Source: CAXXOK01 sp963675655 (GTDB lineage: Bacteria > Bacillota > Clostridia > Christensenellales > Aristaeellaceae). Taken from it: a stretch of DNA of 64,000 bases. The notes below the pieces were generated by a model. That model was not told the DNA's origin, ran no database searches, and saw nothing but the letters and a program-made list of their open reading frames with translations. Below are positions 35,061-44,420 of this stretch, piece after piece; the stretch's first letter is position 1, and the number at the start of each line of letters is the position of its first letter. Both the position numbers and the translations under genes were made by a program. The DNA lies in contig OY776489.1 of NCBI GenBank assembly GCA_963675655.1, forward strand, positions 2,480,001 through 2,544,000, written 5' to 3'.

Positions 35061-35172
35061 AAACTAATTGGGAAACGGTGTTTAATTATTTATCCATAGG
35101 AGCGTTAGCGATTTCAGGAGATAGTGTCGTTGCCGATATGCGAGGCGCCCACATTCGGAGTGCTTGGCATGC

Positions 35173-35739
35173 TTATTTGTACCGGAATGTGATTTCTGCA
35201 TCGATAAAACGGCGGTAATTGCGGATGCGTTTACTTATTTTTGCCCGTTCAAAAGTAAACAGCGAAATTGCCTCCCACAGGAAAACCCAACCGCCGACAA
35301 TGACGATTTCAGTCAACGTATAAACGACAATATTACTTCTGGTGCCGATGCCCAAGTATGAGGAAGTGAGCAAAATACCGGAAATGAACAGATAGATAAT
35401 GGCGCTCTTCAGTAATGACCGTATTTTTTTCTTTTCCAGCTCAATATAGAAACGGTAAAAGGTTTTAAACCAGGAAATAATCACTTGTTCCCGTTCTTTA
35501 TTCTGCACCTCCTGTGTTAGATACAGGCACAGATCAATGCTATATTTCATAGGTATATCATCAATGGAATCTTCCAGAAAATGCAGCAACTCGGGGTCGA
35601 TATCCTTACGTTTCATGGGCGCGTGATCCCAATCATTGAAAATATCGGTATAGGTGTCAAGCGATACCTCAATGATGTAATTCCCGTTTGCCGGGTTTTT
35701 TTCGTAGATTCGCTCCAGAAGACTGCTTGTTTTGTGCAT
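35173..35739 (-). CDS. Uncharacterised protein with two C-terminal membrane helices
   Basis: A 188-residue protein that I cannot assign to a characterised family. Residues 1-105 are soluble and acidic (NGNYIIEVSLDTYTDIFNDWDHAP, then DPELLHFLEDSIDDIPMKYSIDLCLYL). Two hydrophobic helices follow (SAIIYLFISGILLTSSYLGIG and VVYTLTEIVIVGGWVFLWEAISLF), and then a basic tail (KISKRIRNYRRFIDAEI). The N-terminal region looks well folded and conserved in style, so this is very likely a real gene. It stands alone between arsR (divergent upstream region not shared) and the beta-lactamase-like gene, with its own terminator. Confidence 0.7.
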   Translation of the reverse strand: MHKTSSLLERIYEKNPANGNYIIEVSLDTYTDIFNDWDHAPMKRKDIDPELLHFLEDSIDDIPMKYSIDLCLYLTQEVQNKEREQVIISWFKTFYRFYIELEKKKIRSLLKSAIIYLFISGILLTSSYLGIGTRSNIVVYTLTEIVIVGGWVFLWEAISLFTFERAKISKRIRNYRRFIDAEITFRYK

Positions 35740-36032
35740 ACGCGTTCATTCCTTATGATCAGTTTGGATACTTTCAACGCGTTATTTGCGGGAGGCAACG
35801 ACTGCTTATATTACCGGTAAGCTGTATAATCCTGCGAACGGGAAGCAAATTGCCTGTATTGGCAGCTGTGCAACGGGTAGAACAACCGTGAGGAAAAGAC
35901 ACAGGAGCTGCCGAAGATGGATCATCATTAATACTTTGCTATATGCACAGCGTTTAGTAATCCACGGAATGCAAAATAGAGCACGCTTCTGTTTTCGTTT
36001 CAAGGGAATGGATAGGCAAGAGATTCGTTGCA

Positions 36033-37205
36033 TCAGGAGAGAATTCCGGCGTATACAATATTCCGTATTTTCCGTGTGAGCGGGGGTATAACCGCATCGG
36101 CACACTGTTGCAACACAAGCAGAATCATCTCTTCCTGCGGGCAGATTGTCATATAGGTACCGCTCCAGCCATCCCAGCCGTATTCGCCAACCACACCTAA
36201 CGAGTTGCCAAGCCCCGGTTCTTCCATCACCCGCATCAGGCCGCCGAACCCGTAACCGTTCATCGTTTGGAAAACGAGCCCTTCCCGCTGCTTTGCGTTC
36301 AAATGGTTATGGGTAAGCCATTGCACCGAGGCGGGGGTGATAATTTGTGTCTTCTTCAGCGCGCCGTTGCCCAGCAGCATCCTCGCAAAAGCGAGCATAT
36401 CGTCAATGGTGGATACTGCGCCGCCGCCGCCGGAACGGTAGGCAAGCTTGGTAAAACGGGTAAGATCTCTGGACGGGCTTTCCGTATATGGTTGCAAAGT
36501 TCCGTTCTTTTGCTCATAAAGGGTCGCAAGACGATCCTGTTTGCTTTCCGGTACATAAAAATCAGTATCTTCCATCCCTAAAGGCGCAAAGATCGCTTTT
36601 TGCATGTATTCATCCAGCGGTTTCCCGGAAGCAACTTCAATTACAGCGCCCAGTATATCCGCCGACGTGCCGTACTGCCAACCTTCGCCCGGGTGGAACA
36701 AAAGCGGTAATTGGCCAATACGGTTAGCGATGGCATTGGTGTTGGGCGGATTGCCTGCAGCGCTTTCTTTCTCGATATTCTCAAACAGCGCGGCTGCAGC
36801 GCGTTCCGCCGGGGTTGCCTCACCCGGATAGCAAAGCCCGGACGTCATGGAGAACAAATCCCGTACCTGCACAGGCCTTTTAACGGGTTCGGTTTCTGTA
36901 TCGCTCAAGGCGACACGCTGGTCTTTAAACCCTTCTAAAAAATCTGAAACAGGCGCGAGCAAATCCAGCTGGCCGCGCTCCACAAGGGTCATGGCGGCAA
37001 CGGCTGTCAAAGGTTTCGTTAGCGAATAAAGCCGGAAAATGGTATCCCGGCAAATCGGCGCGTTCCGCTCAATATCGGCATAACCACTGCCACTTAAAAA
37101 GATTTCCTCATCCTTTTGCCAAAGCAGTGTCAGCACACAAGGCGCTTCTCCGCGCGCAACGGCGTCGTCCATAACACGGCTTACGTTTTTCCGCATCTTT
37201 TTCAT
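36033..37205 (-). CDS. Beta-lactamase-like serine hydrolase (class C / family S12)
   Basis: A 390-residue cytoplasmic serine hydrolase of the class C beta-lactamase/D-aminopeptidase/esterase superfamily. The SxxK motif is SLTK in TIFRLYSLTKPLTAVAAMTLVERG. The second motif Y-x-x is YGTSADILGAVIEVASG, and a glycine-rich GWSGTY near the C-terminus stands where KTG-like residues are found. There is no signal peptide, which argues against cell-wall action and for an EstB-like esterase or peptidase. AGGAGG nine bases before the ATG sets the start. Confidence 0.87.
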   Translation of the reverse strand: MKKMRKNVSRVMDDAVARGEAPCVLTLLWQKDEEIFLSGSGYADIERNAPICRDTIFRLYSLTKPLTAVAAMTLVERGQLDLLAPVSDFLEGFKDQRVALSDTETEPVKRPVQVRDLFSMTSGLCYPGEATPAERAAAALFENIEKESAAGNPPNTNAIANRIGQLPLLFHPGEGWQYGTSADILGAVIEVASGKPLDEYMQKAIFAPLGMEDTDFYVPESKQDRLATLYEQKNGTLQPYTESPSRDLTRFTKLAYRSGGGGAVSTIDDMLAFARMLLGNGALKKTQIITPASVQWLTHNHLNAKQREGLVFQTMNGYGFGGLMRVMEEPGLGNSLGVVGEYGWDGWSGTYMTICPQEEMILLVLQQCADAVIPPLTRKIRNIVYAGILS

Positions 37206-37255
37206 GTGTCTTTACCTCCTGAAAGGTGGCCTTTAGATCCGTTGGAACTGGCCAA

Positions 37256-37284
37256 ATGGTAACATCAGGAAGTGATAAAGTCAA
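37256..37284 (-). promoter_or_regulatory. Candidate promoter of serine hydrolase gene
   Basis: On the minus strand TTGACT (37284-37279) and TACCAT (37261-37256) are 17 bases apart, about 50 bases before the start codon. Confidence 0.45.
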
Positions 37285-37774
37285 CTGCAGAATTGAGAAG
37301 TTTTTAATGGCGCAGTTGGTCGCCTTTATGGTATTTGTGTATTTATTGCTTTGGTTTCACGGCAAACCGGTTTGAAATGAGCAACAGGGTTGTTGTCAAC
37401 GTGTAATAAAACTAAAAACAGATGATGCTTATATAAAATTTATGATTATATAAAGACGTACTCATTCATCGTAAAAAAAGGCAGTGCTGAATAATGATAT
37501 TCCTTTTATCTATCCTCTGATTCATTGCGGTGCTGCACAAGGTTGCGTATATTTGGCAGGGAGTCTTTTATATATAATTCTATTATCTTTCCGGCTTTTG
37601 GGATGCTAAAACCTAAGGGAAGGTAACGATATAGATGTATCAAAACGAGACTTGCATTCTTAACACAGGATTAACCGGATTTACATGCAATTAAAATATC
37701 TGCGCGATAAGCTAACGGTGATGGAAATACGCCAACAGACAGAAAAAGATTCTTTTCCATCGAGGAATTGAGAT
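37285..37774. other. Divergent intergenic region
   Basis: AT-rich DNA between the divergent serine hydrolase and HAD genes. No convincing plus-strand promoter or structured RNA was found; a TATATAAT at 37571 lacks a well-spaced -35. A 28-codon frame from the ATG at 37685 has no ribosome site and is not called. Confidence 0.5.
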
Positions 37775-38464
37775 ATGAATTATTCTTATGTGTGGTTCGA
37801 TTTGGGGCTCACGCTGGTGGGCAATCAATCTGCGGTTTTTTACCGTCAGATGCTGTGGGAATTACGTGTAGAAAAAGACGAGGCGGAAATCCGCCGTGCA
37901 TTTTACCAGACCGATAAGGTTTTTATGCGGGAATATCCCCATACGCTTGGGGGCGATCCCCGCTATTTTATGCCTTGGTATTTGGGGATTCTCAATCATC
38001 ACCTTGGCATCCGGCTGGATTTATCACTCTGCGCGCAAACCTATCTGGAAAAGCTTCGCATATCCCAGCGCCACTGGGAGGCTCTGCCGGAAGCGGTTGA
38101 GCTGCTTAAAACGCTTCGGAAGCGCGGCGTTGGTACGGGGCTGATCAGCAATTGGGATTTATCCTGTCGCGCTGTTTTAAGCCACAATGGGCTGGATGAG
38201 CTGTTGGATGCGGTTGTCGTCTCCAGCGAAGTTGGCTATGAAAAGCCGGACGAGCGTATTTTTCAAAAGGCGTTTGACATTGCCGGGGTACAACCGCAGC
38301 AATGCTTGTATGTAGGAGATAACTACTACGATGATGTTGTCGGCGCAGAAAAAGCAGGCATGAAATGTATTCTCATCAGTCCTTACGGCAGTTTGGGAAT
38401 CGAGGAGATAACGCATCACGATTCGGTGCGCAGCATAGCGGAGGTGAGCAGATACTTTGACTGA
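37775..38464 (+). CDS. HAD-superfamily hydrolase
   Basis: A 229-residue haloacid dehalogenase-like hydrolase of subfamily I with a helical cap (residues about 15-90). Motif I reads WFDLGLTLV: the nucleophile D9 is present but the usual second aspartate is Gly11, which occurs in some HAD proteins and may alter activity. Motif II is LISNWD, motif III the Lys in GYEKPDERIF and motif IV is LYVGDNYYDDVVGAEKAG. GAGGAATT before the ATG serves as ribosome site. It overlaps the RpiR regulator start by eight bases and leads the peptide-importer operon. The substrate is unknown, probably a small phosphate ester. Confidence 0.87.
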   Translation: MNYSYVWFDLGLTLVGNQSAVFYRQMLWELRVEKDEAEIRRAFYQTDKVFMREYPHTLGGDPRYFMPWYLGILNHHLGIRLDLSLCAQTYLEKLRISQRHWEALPEAVELLKTLRKRGVGTGLISNWDLSCRAVLSHNGLDELLDAVVVSSEVGYEKPDERIFQKAFDIAGVQPQQCLYVGDNYYDDVVGAEKAGMKCILISPYGSLGIEEITHHDSVRSIAEVSRYFD

Positions 38465-39326
38465 GCAAAAGAATCTGCAAAGCGCTGCCGATTTGAGCGC
38501 GGAAGCATTGCAGGAGCGGATGAACGCTATTTTTGATAATTTACCGCCCGCCCAGCAAAAGGCGGTTATCTACATCCGTAAAAAGTGGGAACAGATTTGC
38601 CTGATGACCGCCAAGGAAGTTGGCAGAAAAGCGGATGTCAGCGAAGCAACCATTCAGCGCATATCCATCTGCCTTGGTTTTAAAAGTTTCCGCGATATGA
38701 AAATGCAAATCAAGAGCAGCATGCTTAAAAATCGGGCAGCCGCAAACTTCAGCTTGAAAGCGGAAAGCTTTCCCGAACAAACGGGATGGTTGGAAGCGCA
38801 CGTAAACACGGAAATGAACAATCTGGTCCAAACCATGCGTTTGAATCCGGTTGGCACCATCGAAAATACTGCAAAGTTGCTTAACGGTGCCCAACGTATT
38901 TGGGTTATGGGGGACAAAATGGGCGCGGGCGTATCCGAGTACCTCTGTTTTACGCTGAATTATCTGATCGGGAAAACGACACGCATCAATCTGGCGAACT
39001 GCCACGAGCATCTATCCGGTATGAGTGAGACTGATACGGTCGTCGTGATCGGCTTTCAACGATATTGCAAAAAGACGCTGAAGATTGCGAAAATGGCGCA
39101 GCGGTACGGCGCGAAACTGCTGGCGTTTACCGATTGCAGCCTGTCGCCTTTTGCAAAAGCAGCCGATATCTCCCTGTTTGCGCAAACAGAGTCCGTGGTG
39201 TTTCTGGACTCGTACAGTGCGGTGCTTTCGCTTGTGCAGGCGGTAATTACCCAGGTAATCCGGCTGGAACCGCAAATTGTGAAACGGCATATTGCCCGCA
39301 ACGAAGAAGCCTATAAAGCATACTAA
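38457..39326 (+). CDS. MurR/RpiR-family transcriptional regulator
   Basis: A 289-residue regulator with an N-terminal helix-turn-helix of the RpiR type (LPPAQQKAVIYIRKKWEQICLMTAKEVGRKADVSEATIQRISICLGF) and a C-terminal SIS sugar-phosphate-binding domain (ENTAKLLNGAQRIWVMGDKMGAGVSEYL, then AKLLAFTDCSLSPFAKAADISLF). The start is a TTG inside the HAD 3' end, with GAGGTGAG ten bases upstream. Such proteins sense phosphosugars such as MurNAc 6-phosphate. Here it probably controls the operon in which it sits, which fits recycling of a sugar-peptide such as muropeptide; that is inference. Confidence 0.88.
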   Translation: MTEQKNLQSAADLSAEALQERMNAIFDNLPPAQQKAVIYIRKKWEQICLMTAKEVGRKADVSEATIQRISICLGFKSFRDMKMQIKSSMLKNRAAANFSLKAESFPEQTGWLEAHVNTEMNNLVQTMRLNPVGTIENTAKLLNGAQRIWVMGDKMGAGVSEYLCFTLNYLIGKTTRINLANCHEHLSGMSETDTVVVIGFQRYCKKTLKIAKMAQRYGAKLLAFTDCSLSPFAKAADISLFAQTESVVFLDSYSAVLSLVQAVITQVIRLEPQIVKRHIARNEEAYKAY

Positions 39327-39341
39327 AGGACGGAACATAGC

Positions 39342-40067
39342 ATGACAGTAACAATCATCGGCTGCTACGGCGCTTATCCGGCTCCAGGCGAAGCGACAGC
39401 TGGATATTTGCTGGAGGATGGAGAAACCAAAGTGTTGTTGGAATGCGGCAGCGGCGTACTGACCACCCTGTCCCAGCGCCTGCCGCTATCCGAATTGGAT
39501 GGCACAGTGCTTACCCATTACCATTTTGACCATTGTGCGGATTTGGGGTGTTTGCAGTATGCCGTAATGGTCGAAACACAGCTGCAAAAGCGGACAAAGC
39601 CGTTTTGTGCCTGGGGGCCTGGGGATGAGCAGCGGCTGAACTATTTACCGTATTGCCAGGGATACAGTTATATCGGAAAAGAAGAATTTCAAATTGGCCC
39701 ATTTACCTTTCACACCTTTCAAACGCAGCACGATGTGCAATGTTATGCAATCAAGGTAACGGACACACGCGGGAGAACGCTGGTGTTTACGGGGGATACG
39801 GGGTACTACGAGCCACTGGCCGCGTTTGCCGCCGGAACGGACTGTTTTCTTTGCGAGGCAACTTTTTATACCGAACCTGATGGCGGACAGCGCCACCATC
39901 TTACTTCTTTACAGGCAAGTCGTTTGGCTTGCGCTGCGCATGCAAAACAATTGGTATTGACGCATCTGCCGCATTTTGGGGATGTCGGCCAGCTTGCAGA
40001 AACGGCAAGAAACGAGTACAACGGTACGGTTTTACTTGCCAGACAATGGATGCGCATCACAATCTAA
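39342..40067 (+). CDS. MBL-fold metallohydrolase
   Basis: A 241-residue metallo-beta-lactamase-fold hydrolase. The zinc motif HxHxDH is THYHFDHCADL; further ligands are the His in TFQTQHDVQ, the Asp in VFTGDTGYYEPL and the His in LTHLPHFGD. It begins TVTIIGCYGAYPAPGEATAGYLLE, similar to YhfI/RNase Z-like family members that act on phosphodiesters or unknown small molecules. GGACGG before the ATG is a weak ribosome site. It lies between the regulator and the importer genes of one operon. Confidence 0.87.
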   Translation: MTVTIIGCYGAYPAPGEATAGYLLEDGETKVLLECGSGVLTTLSQRLPLSELDGTVLTHYHFDHCADLGCLQYAVMVETQLQKRTKPFCAWGPGDEQRLNYLPYCQGYSYIGKEEFQIGPFTFHTFQTQHDVQCYAIKVTDTRGRTLVFTGDTGYYEPLAAFAAGTDCFLCEATFYTEPDGGQRHHLTSLQASRLACAAHAKQLVLTHLPHFGDVGQLAETARNEYNGTVLLARQWMRITI

Positions 40068-40116
40068 ACGCTTTATATACAAACAAGGATAGCTATGCAC
40101 ACAAAGGAGGATGAAC

Positions 40117-41634
40117 ATGAAAAAGGTACAAAATTTGCTTGCCATGGTACTGGTTGTTCTTCTGGTTTTTAGCATTGGCAGCGCAATGGCATCGCAAAGC
40201 GCTACGGAACAAGCGATGGGCGGCACGGTGAAAATCGCGCTGGGCTCCGAGCCGGATAGCCTGGACCCTATGCAGTCGGCGGCTACTGATACTTCCGCAG
40301 TGATGATGAATGTGTTTGAGGGCTTGCTCGGTTTTAACCAAAAGGGCGAGTTTGTGCCCGCGATTGCCGAATCGTATACCGTTTCGGAAGATGAACTGAC
40401 CTATACTTTTACCATCAAGCAGGGTATTACTTTCCATGATGGCAACGACTGCACCGCGAAAGATGTGAAGTACACCTATGAGAAGCTGGCGGGTCTTTCC
40501 GGCGGTGACCCGCTGAGCACAACGCTCAACGAGGTGCTTGCCAAAGTGGAAACGCCGGACGATTACACAGTTGTTTTAAACCTGAACCACAAAGACGCCG
40601 GTTTTTTAACCAAAGCGATTTTATCGATCTGTGAAGAAGGCTACGATGATAATGCCAGCCTGCCCATCGGCACCGGCCCCTTCAAGTTTGTCTCCTACGA
40701 GCCCGGTCAGAAGCTGGTATTGGAAAAGAACGAAGCATACAGCACACGCGAAGACCGCATGCCTTCCATCGACCGTGCAGAGTTCGTGATTATGACGGAT
40801 GAAAACGCTAAATTGATGGCGCTTAAGTCTGGCACGTTGGACATCGCGGGCATCAGCTCTTCCAACGTTGACGCACTGGGCGATAACTTTGCCATTGTGC
40901 AGGGACCGCAGAACATGGTGCAGGTGTTCGCGCTGAACAATGCGGTGGAGCCGCTGAACAATGTGTTGGTTCGTCAGGCGATTTGCTATGCGATTGATAA
41001 AGACGAAATTATTAATGCTGTGGTCAACGGTAGCGGTACCCGCGTGGATTCCTTCCTCAGTCCGTCCATGGCGGCCTACTACAATCACGATATGACCGTT
41101 TACAATCTGGATATTGCCAAGGCAAAAGAACTGCTTTTGCAGGCCGGTTATCCAAACGGGTTTACGATGAGCGTAACGGTTGCTTCCAACTATCAGGTGC
41201 ATGTGGATACGGCGCAGGTAATACAAAGCCAGCTGTCCAAAATTGGCATTACGCTTGATATTAAGCTGGTGGAATGGGCACAGTGGCTGGACGGCGTATA
41301 CAGCAACCGCGATTATGAATCCACCATTATCGGTCACAGCGGTAAACTGGATCCGCAGGATTTCTTGAATCGCTTTGAAACCACTTATGGCCGCAACTAC
41401 TTTAACTTCTCCGATGCACATTATGACGAGCTGATCGAAGCGGCTGCTTCCACATCCGATGCGGCAACGCGCGCGGGCTATTATAAAGAGTGCCAGCAAT
41501 TGCTGGTCGATCAGGCGGCGTCGGTATTCATTCAAGACCCAAGCGTGATCTATGCCGTGGCGCAGAACGTTACAGGATTGCAGATTTATCCGGTTACGTT
41601 TTTCAACCTCAGCGATCTGACCGTATCACAATAA
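40117..41634 (+). CDS. Peptide ABC transporter substrate-binding protein (family 5, DppA/OppA type)
   Basis: A 505-residue exported binding protein of the extracellular solute-binding family 5. Residues 1-27 form a Sec signal with cleavage around AMA-SQ and no lipobox cysteine. Family landmarks are LGSEPDSLDPMQS, LTYTFTIKQGITFHDGNDCTAKDVKYTYE and LPIGTGPFKFVSYEPGQKLVLEKNEAY. AAAGGAGG lies just before; the ATG at 40117 is six bases from it and is preferred to the ATG at 40111, which touches it. Followed after four bases by its permeases, so the importer is complete. It binds peptides or related compounds such as opines or glycosides; the ligand is unknown. Confidence 0.93.
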   Translation: MKKVQNLLAMVLVVLLVFSIGSAMASQSATEQAMGGTVKIALGSEPDSLDPMQSAATDTSAVMMNVFEGLLGFNQKGEFVPAIAESYTVSEDELTYTFTIKQGITFHDGNDCTAKDVKYTYEKLAGLSGGDPLSTTLNEVLAKVETPDDYTVVLNLNHKDAGFLTKAILSICEEGYDDNASLPIGTGPFKFVSYEPGQKLVLEKNEAYSTREDRMPSIDRAEFVIMTDENAKLMALKSGTLDIAGISSSNVDALGDNFAIVQGPQNMVQVFALNNAVEPLNNVLVRQAICYAIDKDEIINAVVNGSGTRVDSFLSPSMAAYYNHDMTVYNLDIAKAKELLLQAGYPNGFTMSVTVASNYQVHVDTAQVIQSQLSKIGITLDIKLVEWAQWLDGVYSNRDYESTIIGHSGKLDPQDFLNRFETTYGRNYFNFSDAHYDELIEAAASTSDAATRAGYYKECQQLLVDQAASVFIQDPSVIYAVAQNVTGLQIYPVTFFNLSDLTVSQ

Positions 41635-41638
41635 GACC

Positions 41639-42592
41639 ATGAAAGCGATTGCGTACATACTGAAAAAACTGCTGCTGGCGGTGACGTCGCTGGTGATTAT
41701 ATCGCTGCTGACATTCGCGGTTTTTCAGATTCTTCCGGGGAATCCGGTCGACATTATACTTGGAGTGGATGCAGATCCACTCCAAGTAGCGGCGATGACA
41801 AAGGAACTGGGATTAGATCAACCGCTGGGCGCGCAATATATTCACTGGGTGTCCGGCTTGATGCAGGGGAATATGGGCACCTCGCTGCGTTACCATTTGC
41901 CGGTGGCGGGTATGATTCAAAATTGCCTGCCGGTTACCATGACGCTTACATTGCTTGCTTTGCTGTTTACCATTGTACTAGTGGTGCCGCTTTCCATTTA
42001 TTTAGCCAAGCATAATGGTTCGCGTTTTGCTACCGGACTTTCCGCACTGTTACAGCTGGGCATTTCCGTACCGTCTTTCTGGCTGGCGATTTTGCTGATT
42101 CTTGTATTTTCCGTTTGGCTTGGATGGTTCCCGTCTGGGGATTTCATCGCTTTTCACCAAAGCGTACGGGGGGCTATTCAATCGTTGATTTTACCCGCCA
42201 TCGCTATTGCTACGGGTACAACAGCCGTGGTGATTCGCTATTTAAAAAATACATTGTTGGATGAAATGCATAAGGATTATGTGCGGACGGCTCGCAGCAA
42301 GGGGCTAAACGCCAATAAAGCGCTTTACAGGCATGTGCTGAAAAACGCATTGGTGCCTACTATTACCATTTTGGGTATGGTGGTGGTGGATATGTTGGGC
42401 GGAAGTATTATTGTTGAAAATGTGTTTAACTTGCCCGGCGTGGGAAGTTTAATTATCTCCGCTGTGGGAAACCGGGATTTTCCCTTGGTGCAGGGGTTGG
42501 TATTTTATCTTGCGCTGATGGTGGTTGCTATCAATTTTGTGGTGGATATGCTTTACACATGGGTAGACCCCCGGATTCGCCTGAATGGCTGA
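41639..42592 (+). CDS. Peptide ABC transporter permease (DppB type)
   Basis: A 317-residue permease with six helices. It has the DppB N-terminus (YILKKLLLAVTSLVIISLLTFAVFQILPGNPVDIILG) and the EAA loop DYVRTARSKGLNANKALYRHVLKNALVP. The C-terminal end GLVFYLALMVVAINFVVDMLYTWVDPRIRLNG is diagnostic. Near its start, bases 41758-41787 form a 13-base perfect inverted repeat within the coding sequence. Confidence 0.94.
   Translation: MKAIAYILKKLLLAVTSLVIISLLTFAVFQILPGNPVDIILGVDADPLQVAAMTKELGLDQPLGAQYIHWVSGLMQGNMGTSLRYHLPVAGMIQNCLPVTMTLTLLALLFTIVLVVPLSIYLAKHNGSRFATGLSALLQLGISVPSFWLAILLILVFSVWLGWFPSGDFIAFHQSVRGAIQSLILPAIAIATGTTAVVIRYLKNTLLDEMHKDYVRTARSKGLNANKALYRHVLKNALVPTITILGMVVVDMLGGSIIVENVFNLPGVGSLIISAVGNRDFPLVQGLVFYLALMVVAINFVVDMLYTWVDPRIRLNG
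41758..41787 (+). repeat. Perfect inverted repeat inside dppB-type gene
   Basis: ACTTGGAGTGGAT (41758-41770) and its exact complement (41775-41787) flank a 4-base loop, about 120 bases into the permease gene. It encodes GVDADPLQ, common in the family, so the palindrome may be accidental or may form an mRNA hairpin. Confidence 0.6.
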
Positions 42593-42613
42593 CGGAGAAA
42601 CAAAGAGGTTGCT

Positions 42614-43432
42614 ATGCAAAAGAAGTATTTTGAGAATACAAACTTAAAAATCGGGGCGATTTTGCTGTCCATCATTTTTGCGGTGGTGCTGATCAGCCTC
42701 TTTTACACGCCGTATGATCCCAATGCAATGGATATTGCCCATAAATTTCAACTGCCGTCGCTTACCCACCTGCTGGGAACGGATAATTTTGGGAGGGATA
42801 TTTTAAGCCGGGTCATGAAGGGTTCGCAGGCTGTGTTTATGGTGGGGATGACGTCGGTTGCGATCGGTTTGCTGGCGGGGTTTTTGCTGGGGTCGATTTC
42901 CGGCTATTTTTGCGGAATCATAGATGATGTTTTAATGCGGGTGATGGATGCGCAGATGGCGTTTCCCGGGATACTGCTGGCGCTGGTGTTTATTACCGTG
43001 CTGGGACCGGGAAGCATGAACACGGCGATTGCCATCGGCATTACCTCCATTCCGCGATATTTTCGTATTACGCGTGCCAGCTTCATGCAAATCAAGCAGA
43101 TGGACTATGTTTTAGCGGCAAAATCGAGGGGCGCTTCTGCGCTCAGGCTGATGCTGAGCCAAATATTGCCTAATGCTGTTTCTCCATTGATCGTTACGGC
43201 TACGCTGGGTGTTTCGACTGCGATTTTAGCAGAGGCTGGACTAAGCTATCTGGGGCTTGGCATTCAGCCGCCTTTTCCCAGCTGGGGGAAAATGCTGTAT
43301 GAAGCGCAGGCTTTTTTACTTACGCATTCCTGGTATGCGGTGATCCCGGGCTGCATGATTACCATGATGGTCCTCGGTTTTAACCTACTGGGGGATGGAC
43401 TGCGTGATATTACCGATACGAAAATGTTATGA
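42614..43432 (+). CDS. Peptide ABC transporter permease (DppC type)
   Basis: A 272-residue permease with six helices. Typical elements are HLLGTDNFGRDILSRVMKGSQ after the first helix, the EAA loop DYVLAAKSRGASALRLMLSQILPNAVSP, and the C-terminal MITMMVLGFNLLGDGLRDITDTKM. AAAGAGG precedes the ATG. It partners the DppB-type permease 21 bases upstream. Confidence 0.94.
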   Translation: MQKKYFENTNLKIGAILLSIIFAVVLISLFYTPYDPNAMDIAHKFQLPSLTHLLGTDNFGRDILSRVMKGSQAVFMVGMTSVAIGLLAGFLLGSISGYFCGIIDDVLMRVMDAQMAFPGILLALVFITVLGPGSMNTAIAIGITSIPRYFRITRASFMQIKQMDYVLAAKSRGASALRLMLSQILPNAVSPLIVTATLGVSTAILAEAGLSYLGLGIQPPFPSWGKMLYEAQAFLLTHSWYAVIPGCMITMMVLGFNLLGDGLRDITDTKML

Positions 43433-43442
43433 GGAGACAGCC

Positions 43443-44420
43443 ATGGAACAATTGCTGGATGTGAACGGCTTAACGGTAGAAATCTTAACCCGCGGCAAGT
43501 ATTATAAAGCGCTGGACCAGGTCAGTTTTCAACTACGCAAGGGCGAAATTGTCGGTTTGGTGGGAGAATCCGGGTGCGGAAAAAGCATGACGGCGCTGGC
43601 TGTGATGGGGCTGCTCCCGGAAGCGGCGCGCGTTTCAACAGGAGAGATACAGTATGGCGGCTTACCGCTTTTACCCCTTTCGGAAGCGGAAAAATGCCGC
43701 GTCCGGGGAAGGGATATCTCTATGGTGTTTCAGGAGCCAGCTACGGCGCTGAACCCGCTGCTGCCCGTGGGCGTACAAATCGCCGAAGCGCTGCTGACCC
43801 ACAAGGATATAGAGCGAAATGAGGCAAAACAGCAAGCGATTGAAATGATGCGTCAGGTTGGTCTATCGCGTGCGGAATCGCTGTATTGGGAATATCCCCA
43901 CCAGTTATCCGGCGGGATGAAACAGCGCATCGTCATTGCGATGGCGCTGATGAATCATCCGGGGTTGCTGATTGCGGATGAACCGACAACGGCGCTGGAT
44001 GTAACCATACAGTACCAAATACTGGCGCTAATCGCGGAGTTGAACAGCTCGCTTTCCACAACCGTTTTATTTGTCTCCCATGATTTTGGCGTTGTACACG
44101 AACTGTGCGACAGGGTGATTGTGATGTATGCCGGCTATGTTGTGGAAGAAGGCGTAACGGCGGATGTGCTGGCGCATCCGGGGCACCCATATACCCGGCA
44201 ATTGTTGGCTTCTATACCAACCCCGGAAAAACGAGGGCTGGACTTATACAGCATTCCCGGCATTGTGGCTCCGCTGCATAAAAGGCAGTCGGGTGTTTGC
44301 CCTTTTGCAAACCGGTGCGCACAGGCGACGGATGCATGCCTGACGCAGGTGCCGCCGCTGCGTAAGTATCGCGGCGGAAAGGTACGGTGCCTATTGGCGG
44401 GGGAGGAAGAATGTGAATAA
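43443..44420 (+). CDS. Peptide ABC transporter ATP-binding protein (DppD type)
   Basis: A 325-residue ATPase. Walker A is GESGCGKS, the signature LSGGMKQR, Walker B LLIADEPTTALD and the switch His is in LFVSHDFGVVHEL. The C-terminal oligopeptide-transporter domain carries a cysteine set (GVCPFANRCAQATDACL ... VRCLL) that binds an iron-sulfur cluster in related proteins. The ATG at 43443 follows GAGGAGA; an upstream in-frame start inside dppC is unlikely. It overlaps the next ATPase gene by eight bases. Confidence 0.94.
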   Translation: MEQLLDVNGLTVEILTRGKYYKALDQVSFQLRKGEIVGLVGESGCGKSMTALAVMGLLPEAARVSTGEIQYGGLPLLPLSEAEKCRVRGRDISMVFQEPATALNPLLPVGVQIAEALLTHKDIERNEAKQQAIEMMRQVGLSRAESLYWEYPHQLSGGMKQRIVIAMALMNHPGLLIADEPTTALDVTIQYQILALIAELNSSLSTTVLFVSHDFGVVHELCDRVIVMYAGYVVEEGVTADVLAHPGHPYTRQLLASIPTPEKRGLDLYSIPGIVAPLHKRQSGVCPFANRCAQATDACLTQVPPLRKYRGGKVRCLLAGEEECE

